The position numbers were made by a program, and so were the translations under genes. Below are positions 58,472 to 64,000 of a stretch of DNA of 64,000 bases, piece after piece (the first letter of the stretch is position 1; each line of letters starts with the position of its first letter). Where the stretch lies: contig CAWAMM010000004.1 in assembly GCA_963783145.1 (NCBI GenBank), positions 124,001 through 188,000 on the forward strand. Reading direction: 5' to 3'. This DNA is from DATGKG01 sp963783145 (GTDB lineage: Bacteria > Desulfobacterota > Binatia > Binatales > Binataceae). The notes under the pieces were generated by a model. That model worked only from the letters and a program-made list of their open reading frames with translations, did no database searches and was not told the DNA's origin.

Positions 58472-59254
58472 TCAGGCGCCCCGGCGTCGGGAGGTTCTGG
58501 AATGTGCAAAGGCGGGCGTTTGGTCATCACCGTCTGCTGGAAGCGCGGCCTTGAGGAGCTCAAGTGCCGCGGCCGGGTCGTCGACAAAATGGAAGAGGTT
58601 GAGATCTTCGGGGCTGATCATGCCATGCCGAACCAGCGCATCGAAGTTTACGATTTCTTTCCAGTAGCCGGAACCGTAGAGAAGGATCAAAATCCGCGAA
58701 TCTAACTTTCCAGTCTGCTGCAGGGTAAGTATCTCGGCCATCTCGTCTAAAGTGCCAAAGCCGCCGGGAAACACTACCAGGGCACGCGCGAGGTGCGCGA
58801 ACCAAAGCTTGCGCATAAAAAAATAGTGGAACTCGAAAGACAGCCCGCGCGTAATGTAAGGGTTGGGACGTTGCTCGTGCGGCAAACAAATGTTGAGACC
58901 GACGGTGCGCCCGCCGGCGTCGGAAGCGCCCCGATTCGCGGCCTCCATAATCCCCCCACCGCCGCCGGTACAGACCGTGTATCGATGTGCGTGCGAGGCG
59001 AGCCCCTTGGACCAGGCGGTGACGAGGCGCGCCAGCTCGCGGGCCGCGTCGTAGTAATGGCCGAGCGGTCCGTCGGGGGTAAGCCGGGCTGAGCCAAAGA
59101 AGACGATCGTTTCACGGACATTTTCGCGCTGAAAACTGTGTAACGGCTGGAGATACTCAGCCAGAATTCGCAATGGGCGCGCGTCCTCGCTGTCGAGGAA
59201 TTTTTCGTCCTTGTAGGCTAACGGCAGGGAGGTTTCCTCACGCGGTTTACTCAT
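58472..59254 (-). CDS. LOG-family protein (cytokinin-riboside phosphoribohydrolase-like)
   Basis: 260 residues. The nucleotide site reads CTGGGGGIMEAANRGASDAG and the family hallmark PGGFGTLDEMAE is intact. LOG proteins cut nucleoside 5'-monophosphate at the sugar-base bond; bacterial housekeeping members are called lysine decarboxylase-like in older annotation. The gene starts inside the RNB gene stop by ATGA (59251-59254), so translation is coupled. Confidence 0.92.
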   Translation of the reverse strand: MSKPREETSLPLAYKDEKFLDSEDARPLRILAEYLQPLHSFQRENVRETIVFFGSARLTPDGPLGHYYDAARELARLVTAWSKGLASHAHRYTVCTGGGGGIMEAANRGASDAGGRTVGLNICLPHEQRPNPYITRGLSFEFHYFFMRKLWFAHLARALVVFPGGFGTLDEMAEILTLQQTGKLDSRILILLYGSGYWKEIVNFDALVRHGMISPEDLNLFHFVDDPAAALELLKAALPADGDDQTPAFAHSRTSRRRGA

Positions 59255-60726
59255 GAAGTCACCCGAGCGAAATCAATAAATCCTCGCTCGACGTTGGTTT
59301 CAACCAGCTCGACGCGCACCCGATCGCCGACGTCAAGACCTCGATAGCCACGCACCACTCTTCCCTCCGTGACCGGGTTGCTGATTCGCACCCAGGTCCC
59401 TTTTTCCGCGGCTCCAGTAACGATGGCGTCGAAGCGCTCACCGATCCGCGCCTCCAAAAGAAGCGCGGCCGCCGACTTTTGTACCAGCCGTTCAACTTTC
59501 GCGGCGGCATCTTCCATGGCGGTGCAGTGTGAAGCCAACTCGCCCAGTTCGCGGCTGGTATATGGCGCCGCCTGTTTCGCCAGCGCGGCTTTCAGCAGGC
59601 GTTGGGTGATGACGTCAGGAAAGCGTCGGTTCGGAGCGGTCGAGTGAGTATAGTCTTTCACCGCCAGACCGAAATGCCCTTCCGCGGCTTGACCAGGAGC
59701 CTTGAGCACGTACTCGCCACGGCCAAGGAGTTTGATAACGGATAACGAAAGATCGGGAAAATGCTCAGGGTCAGCTTGCCGGCGCGTAACGAGGAACTCT
59801 TCCAGAGCTCTGATATCCGGTCGCGTCGGCAGGCGGGTGCCGAGGTCGGCCGCCAGGTCGACGATACGATTCCAACGTTCGGGTACGCGTAGCACGCGAC
59901 GCAGCGAAGGAAAGCCGCATTGCTCAAGATACCTCGAGGTAACCCCGTTCGCGGCAATCATGAACTCCTCGATAAGCTCGCTGGCCCGATTCTTTTTCTC
60001 GGCTCGTAGATCGGCCAAGGTGTCGCCATCGAAAACGGGCCGCGCTTGGAGGGTTTCCAGGCTGAGCGCGCCCTGTGCATGCCTGTGCTGCTTCATCGAT
60101 TGCGCAACCCGATCCTGTATCCTGAGCTGCTCGCTCAGTTGTGGCACTGACGATATCTGCGGCAGGTCGGCCGCTCCACCTTCAAGCCACGCGGAAACAG
60201 CGTTGTAGGCGAGCTTGCCGTGATTGACCACGATCGCGCGATAGATGTCTGAAGCGGCTACAATTCCATCGTCAGTACCAACTACCATCTCGATGACGAT
60301 CGCCAGACGTTCCTGGCTCTCGCCGAGCGAGGTTAGATCGGTCGACAACTTTTCGGGAATCATCCAAAAGGTCTCGGCGGCTGTATATACGGAGGTCGTA
60401 TTGGCCCGCGCGTGATCATCGATGGCGGAGCCCTTCTTTACCAGGGCGTCAACGTCGGCAATCGCCACGAGGATCTTCACGCTTGCGCCCGCAGCCGACA
60501 CACTGACCGAGAGCTGATCCAGATCGCGAGAATCATCGTTGTCGATCGAGAACCAGATCGGGCTTCGAAGATCGCGGATTGAGGAGTCCGCGCGGGCGGG
60601 TTTGTCAATCGCGTTGATTTCAGCGCGCACGGCCGCGGAAAAGTCGGGCAGCAAGCCCTTCTCCAGCATTGCCCTTCGCGCGATACTGGTCAGCCGCTTC
60701 CTGCAAGAACTGTCGGTTCCACTCAT
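59251..60726 (-). CDS. RNB-domain exoribonuclease (RNase II/R-like), short form
   Basis: 491 residues. RNB catalytic segment FSIDNDDSRDLDQLSVSV with clustered Asp, then IADVDALVKKGSAID and GHFGLAVKDYTHSTAPNRRFPDVITQ. C-terminal S1-like domain (AIVTGAAEKGTWVRI ... GYRGLDVGDRVRVELVE). It has no N-terminal cold-shock domains, so is about 150-300 residues shorter than RNase II or R. Degrades RNA 3'-5'. It overlaps the LOG gene by 4 bp, a fixed partnership whose meaning is unknown. Confidence 0.9.
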   Translation of the reverse strand: MSGTDSSCRKRLTSIARRAMLEKGLLPDFSAAVRAEINAIDKPARADSSIRDLRSPIWFSIDNDDSRDLDQLSVSVSAAGASVKILVAIADVDALVKKGSAIDDHARANTTSVYTAAETFWMIPEKLSTDLTSLGESQERLAIVIEMVVGTDDGIVAASDIYRAIVVNHGKLAYNAVSAWLEGGAADLPQISSVPQLSEQLRIQDRVAQSMKQHRHAQGALSLETLQARPVFDGDTLADLRAEKKNRASELIEEFMIAANGVTSRYLEQCGFPSLRRVLRVPERWNRIVDLAADLGTRLPTRPDIRALEEFLVTRRQADPEHFPDLSLSVIKLLGRGEYVLKAPGQAAEGHFGLAVKDYTHSTAPNRRFPDVITQRLLKAALAKQAAPYTSRELGELASHCTAMEDAAAKVERLVQKSAAALLLEARIGERFDAIVTGAAEKGTWVRISNPVTEGRVVRGYRGLDVGDRVRVELVETNVERGFIDFARVTS

Positions 60727-60776
60727 GGCCTGAGGCTACTCCCCGATTAGCGTGTCTTACAGTCTTATTCGGAAGT

Positions 60777-61997
60777 CTAGCAGCAACTTTTGAAGTTAGT
60801 GGCGGCGGAGGGTCCGGGGTCGGGTTGCCATCCCCACGGCCGCGGTCCCCATTCCGGAGTGAACATCTCACCGCGCTTTAATGTCAGCGCGGGCATCACG
60901 GCCTGGGTCACGCGCAAGCTGGTGCCGAGGACATCCTTTACCGTCCAGTCGCCCTCTTCGACTTTCAACAGGGAAATATCGGCCTGCCGTCCGGCCTCCA
61001 GGCTCCCCAGGCGATCGGCAACTCCGATGGCCTCGGCCGGATTGGCCGTACACATCGTGACCACCTGCTCCAGCGTGAATCCCAGCCCGAGAAAGCGGGT
61101 CATCATCTCCGTCATGCTGTGAACTGTTCGGATCCGTCCTGGTAGGGTGAGATCGGTGCTGATGCAATGCGGCAGCAGGCCCTGATCGATGATTCGCCGG
61201 CCGATGTCGAAGCTGAAGTTGGCCTGCCCGTGGGCCGTATCGAACCAGACGCCAGTTTTTGCCGCCTCCCACGCTTCCGGCACCAGGCGTCCATTGCTAT
61301 CTAAAACCCCTCCCGGATTGGCGGTGAAGTAGTGGGTGAGGATGTCACCCTTTTCCAACAGAGGGAGCAGGCGCCTGATCACGGTCGGATCGTAACGCTT
61401 CTCCGTGTCACCGATGTGGACCATCAGCTTGATGCCACTTTCGCGCGCGGCGCGCTTGGCCAGACGCGGCATTTCCATGCCCAAAATTTCAAGTGCCGGC
61501 GATACCATCCGAGCCTTGATCCCGCGAATGAGATGCTTGTGGCGGTTGGCCACGCGCAAAGTTGCATCAAAATCGATGCTGCCTTCCGCGATGATGTCAG
61601 GAATCGTGGCCAGACCGGTCTGGCAGATGTGCAGAAAGGGAATAATCTCGGTGTGGCAATGGGGCAGGATATGCCGGGTGAAACCTTCGAAAGTCGCACT
61701 GCCCGAACTGCCTGCGTCGACGATCGTGGTTACGCCTGCGTGTACACCCGCAATATCGGGATTTACCCCGAATCTGGTGAACCCTTCGAAAACGTGAGCA
61801 TGGAGATCGATCAGGCCCGGCGTGACGATGAGACCGCGGGCCTCGATGACGCGCCGCGCCTCCTCGGTGGGGATGGTCGGCGCGATGCGCGCGATCATCG
61901 CACCTTCGATCGCAATGTCATGAACTCCGGTTAGGCTGCGCGAGGGGTCAACCAGCGATCCGCCCTTGAGAATGAGGTCATACATCGTCGTGCTCAC
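60777..61997 (-). CDS. Amidohydrolase/deacetylase-family metallohydrolase
   Basis: 406 residues. Begins MYDLILKGGSLVDPSRSLTG, then DLHAHVFEG (HxH metal ligands), MVHIGDTEKRYD and AWEAAKTGVWFDTAHGQANFSFD, with late TANPAEAIGVADRLGSLEAGRQADI. It is of the dihydroorotase-like group named amidohydrolase/deacetylase. Hydrolyses an amide or N-acetyl bond; possible link to the aromatic region is only by position. The gene lies between the RNB gene and the thiolase-like gene on the same strand but with 50-bp and 12-bp gaps, so cotranscription with the thiolase-like gene upstream is likely. Confidence 0.85.
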   Translation of the reverse strand: MSTTMYDLILKGGSLVDPSRSLTGVHDIAIEGAMIARIAPTIPTEEARRVIEARGLIVTPGLIDLHAHVFEGFTRFGVNPDIAGVHAGVTTIVDAGSSGSATFEGFTRHILPHCHTEIIPFLHICQTGLATIPDIIAEGSIDFDATLRVANRHKHLIRGIKARMVSPALEILGMEMPRLAKRAARESGIKLMVHIGDTEKRYDPTVIRRLLPLLEKGDILTHYFTANPGGVLDSNGRLVPEAWEAAKTGVWFDTAHGQANFSFDIGRRIIDQGLLPHCISTDLTLPGRIRTVHSMTEMMTRFLGLGFTLEQVVTMCTANPAEAIGVADRLGSLEAGRQADISLLKVEEGDWTVKDVLGTSLRVTQAVMPALTLKRGEMFTPEWGPRPWGWQPDPGPSAATNFKSCC

Positions 61998-62009
61998 TTT
62001 CTGTTAAGC

Positions 62010-63206
62010 TCAGGGCTCGCGAGTGACTACAATGCCGCTGCCACGAAGCATCGGTGAACCATCGATGGCGCAAACCGCGCAGGCGCCGGGAATTTGCCGC
62101 CGTTCGGCGCGGTCGGTCACCTGGCGCACCGCTTCGGCGATGTGCCCCATCCCGTGCATGCGGCCTTCGCTCAAGCTCCCCCCAAAAGTATTGATGGGCA
62201 GTTCGCCTTCGAGCGCGATGCGCCCGTCGCGAACGAATTCGGCTCCCTCGCCCTCCGCGCAAAAGCCGGCCGCCTCCAGCCAGTAGAGCGTCGAAGGATT
62301 GAAGCCGTCGTAGAGTTGCGCCGCGTCCATGTCATCTGGACCCAGCCCGGCCGACTGCCACAGCTTATTCGCGAGCGACGCGCCGCAGGCCATATAGTCG
62401 TCGAGGGTATAATAGAGCAGCGCGCGACGGCTCGCGGTGTTCTGCCCGTATCCCGCGATGTAGGCCGGTGGGTTAGGCAGATCGCGTGCGCGCTCCCCGG
62501 TTGTAATAATCAACGCGACGCAGCCGTCGACCGGCACATCGCAGTCGAACAGGCACAACGGCTCGGCAATCCAGCGTGCATTGAAGTAATCCTCGCGCGT
62601 CATCGGCTCTTTGAAAAAGAACGCACGCGAATTGAGATTCGCGTTGCGGCGGCTGTTGAGCGCCAGCGCAGCGAGCGCCTCCCGCGTCGCCCCGTAGCGA
62701 TGCATATAGCGCTGCCATGCGAAGGCGTGGGTTTGCACGATCGAGCCGGCGCCATACGGCGCGAGAAATTGCGCATCGCCCGTCGCACGCGGCGGTCCGC
62801 CACGCCCGCCACCCGCGCTGGGGCGCGCCTGAGGTCGATGCAGCGCGCGCCAGACCAACACGTACTCGCAAGCGCCGGCGATGAGCGCATTCGCCGCTTC
62901 GATGATTGGGCTTGCGATCATACCGGTCTCAATCTGCGCATACCATTTGAGGTCCGGTGCGAGCGCGAGATGATTCATCATCCAGTTGACGCTGACGATG
63001 TTTTCGCCGTCGCGATTGCCGGCGCCTGCGAACGGCGATTCGGGATAGGTCGCAAGCCCATCGATTTGGCTGGCGGCAAGGCCCGCATCCGCGATCGCCG
63101 CGCGGCAAGCGTCAACCGCCAGCAGGCCGAGCGGCTTTTGCGGCCGCCGCGAGATCTCGGAAAAGCCAATTCCGGCGATCGCGACTTTTCCTTTGCCCTG
63201 CCACAT
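62010..63206 (-). CDS. Thiolase-fold protein (Ltp2/SCP-x-like) lacking the usual nucleophilic Cys
   Basis: 398 residues of the thiolase superfamily. It begins VAIAGIGFSEISRR as SCP-x-like thiolases do, has ACRAAIADAGLAASQIDGL, and later GGSLSEGRMHGMGHIAEAV near the active site. Around the expected nucleophile segment it reads AQIETGMIASPIIEAANAL, with no Cys where ordinary thiolases have one. Non-thiolytic relatives such as Ltp2 act as retro-aldolases together with a DUF35 subunit. A DUF35 gene lies 32 bp upstream on the same strand, which supports a two-subunit complex. Substrate likely a CoA ester. Confidence 0.85.
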   Translation of the reverse strand: MWQGKGKVAIAGIGFSEISRRPQKPLGLLAVDACRAAIADAGLAASQIDGLATYPESPFAGAGNRDGENIVSVNWMMNHLALAPDLKWYAQIETGMIASPIIEAANALIAGACEYVLVWRALHRPQARPSAGGGRGGPPRATGDAQFLAPYGAGSIVQTHAFAWQRYMHRYGATREALAALALNSRRNANLNSRAFFFKEPMTREDYFNARWIAEPLCLFDCDVPVDGCVALIITTGERARDLPNPPAYIAGYGQNTASRRALLYYTLDDYMACGASLANKLWQSAGLGPDDMDAAQLYDGFNPSTLYWLEAAGFCAEGEGAEFVRDGRIALEGELPINTFGGSLSEGRMHGMGHIAEAVRQVTDRAERRQIPGACAVCAIDGSPMLRGSGIVVTREP

Positions 63207-63238
63207 CGCGAATGCTCTGCTGGAACTCTAAGTGCTCC

Positions 63239-63655
63239 TCAGATGATACGAAATTGCGGCACAACCACGCCTTCGCCGCGATCCTCGAAAGCAACCTCGA
63301 CCGCCGCGCCAATCCGCACTTTAGCGCGCTCCGCAATCGGCAAATTGGATACCATCAAAAGCCGGGGCTGCTCAGCCAGCTCCACCACGATATTGATAAA
63401 CGGAGCGTCCTCCTCGAAGCCGGCGACGTCGCGCTGATGCATCACGGTAAAGGTGTACACGACGCCGCGTCCGCTGACCGGCTCGAAGCGTAAATCCTGC
63501 CCCAGGCACGCGTCGCAGAAGCGACGTGGCGGATGATTGTAATAGCCGCAGGAACCGCAGCGCTGGATCATCAGGCGCCGCTCCCTGGCCGCATCCCAAA
63601 ATTGGCGGCTGAGCTCGTCGGGCACCGGAACCGGTTTGTTCGAAGTTGTACCCAC
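63239..63655 (-). CDS. DUF35 zinc-ribbon/OB-fold protein
   Basis: 138 residues. Zinc ribbon RCGSCGYYNHPPRRFCDACLG (residues near 30-52) followed by an OB-like fold (VYTFTVMHQRDVAGF, PFINIVVELAEQPRLLM). This domain partners thiolase-fold proteins, as in the ChsH2-Ltp2 aldolase complex of steroid side-chain breakdown. Tight spacing to the thiolase-like gene (32 bp) supports the same here. The first ATG is at 63655. Confidence 0.92.
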   Translation of the reverse strand: MGTTSNKPVPVPDELSRQFWDAARERRLMIQRCGSCGYYNHPPRRFCDACLGQDLRFEPVSGRGVVYTFTVMHQRDVAGFEEDAPFINIVVELAEQPRLLMVSNLPIAERAKVRIGAAVEVAFEDRGEGVVVPQFRII

Positions 63656-63776
63656 CGTTCAAAGTCTAGCGCGCTCCGTCTCTCCTGATCTAATACCGAT
63701 TGCGTTCTTGGAATCCTGGAACAATAGTCAACTGAGCAAGCATCACTGCGCACTCTCGTCAAAAGGGAGATCATCA

Positions 63777-64000
63777 ATGGCAACTGCAGCAGCAGAACAT
63801 TTTGAGCATGCGATTGAAATCGAAGATGTAGAATACCTCCGCCACGGCGATGCGCCTTTGCTGGCGCGCTTGTTCAAGCCACGCGGACAAGGACCGTTTC
63901 CCGCGATCGTCGAACTGCACGGCGGCGCGTGGTGTCTCGGCGATCGGCTCAACGATGATGGAATCAACGAACAGCTTGCGCGCAACGGAATTCTGGTCGC
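63777..64000 (+). CDS. Alpha/beta hydrolase (hormone-sensitive-lipase-like), 5' part
   Basis: Begins ATG 63777 with GGGAGA 8 bp upstream and runs off the right edge (74 residues seen). HGGAW (near residue 57) is the oxyanion-hole motif of the HSL/carboxylesterase family. The catalytic Ser, Asp and His would lie outside the window. Probably an esterase; substrate unknown. Confidence 0.82.
   Translation, partial: MATAAAEHFEHAIEIEDVEYLRHGDAPLLARLFKPRGQGPFPAIVELHGGAWCLGDRLNDDGINEQLARNGILV

Noticed and set aside
1..64000. Prophage, integrative element or biosynthetic gene cluster
   Set aside because: No integrase, phage structural genes, att-like repeats, NRPS/PKS modules or tRNA ends were found.
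1..64000. rRNA, tRNA or tmRNA genes
   Set aside because: No cloverleaf with T-loop and CCA-like end or conserved rRNA segment recognised; gaps are also too small in most places.

Overview
The window is dense, GC-rich bacterial chromosome with about 60 genes. There is no rRNA, tRNA, CRISPR array, integrase or intact transposase. Signal peptides with lipoboxes, an outer-membrane barrel ending in Phe, a Tat-exported oxidoreductase and an NtrC-type activator indicate a diderm. The mixture of Rieske oxygenases, a luciferase-like (possibly F420) oxidoreductase, amidohydrolases of the TIM-barrel type, a thiolase/DUF35 pair and many SDRs resembles soil lineages such as Binatota/Deltaproteobacteria-like or some Actinobacteria/Proteobacteria degraders. 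The taxon is inference only.

Region by region. 1-4.4 kb: a hybrid histidine kinase cut by the left edge, a UvrD-type helicase preceded by a possible insertion-sequence scar, and a lone receiver protein. 4.5-10 kb: a site-2 protease with CBS domains; an operon of SDR, quinone oxidoreductase and DsbA-like isomerase facing an HxlR repressor with repeated operator-like sites; a DUF433/DUF5615 toxin-antitoxin pair; a HAD phosphatase. 10-16 kb: a TetR-Rieske operon with two matching TetR-operator-like sites, an amidohydrolase, a phosphotransferase and two small repetitive exported proteins. 16-23 kb: a luciferase-like oxidoreductase, an HEPN-like gene in AT-richer DNA, an SDR, and two secreted alpha/beta hydrolases about 99% identical over 1.06 kb, separated and followed by small membrane proteins. 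23-32 kb: ROK kinase, NtrC-type regulator, a frameshifted thiE, two more toxin-antitoxin pairs, an MFS carrier, envelope proteins and a B12-binding radical SAM protein.

32-49.5 kb is an accessory catabolic region. A five-gene operon encodes a Tat-exported three-subunit molybdenum hydroxylase (its FAD subunit carries an extra four-Cys cluster loop), a membrane cytochrome b and an uncharacterised helical protein. Next come a porin, a lipoprotein, an aldehyde dehydrogenase, a Rieske oxygenase fused to its own reductase, an MFS carrier, an SDR, a PLP lyase, a glutamine-synthetase-like ligase and a cysteine hydrolase interrupted by one in-frame amber codon.

52-58.3 kb is a ring-cleavage cluster: RidA-family protein, LigB-type extradiol dioxygenase, two phthalate-dioxygenase-like Rieske oxygenases, an HpcH/HpaI aldolase and a LigJ-type 4-oxalomesaconate hydratase. 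Taken together the two clusters suggest uptake, hydroxylation and meta-cleavage of an aromatic compound, possibly nitrogen-containing. 58.4-64 kb: LOG protein, RNB exoribonuclease, a deacetylase-type amidohydrolase, a thiolase-fold protein lacking the usual nucleophilic Cys next to a DUF35 zinc-ribbon partner, and the start of an esterase.
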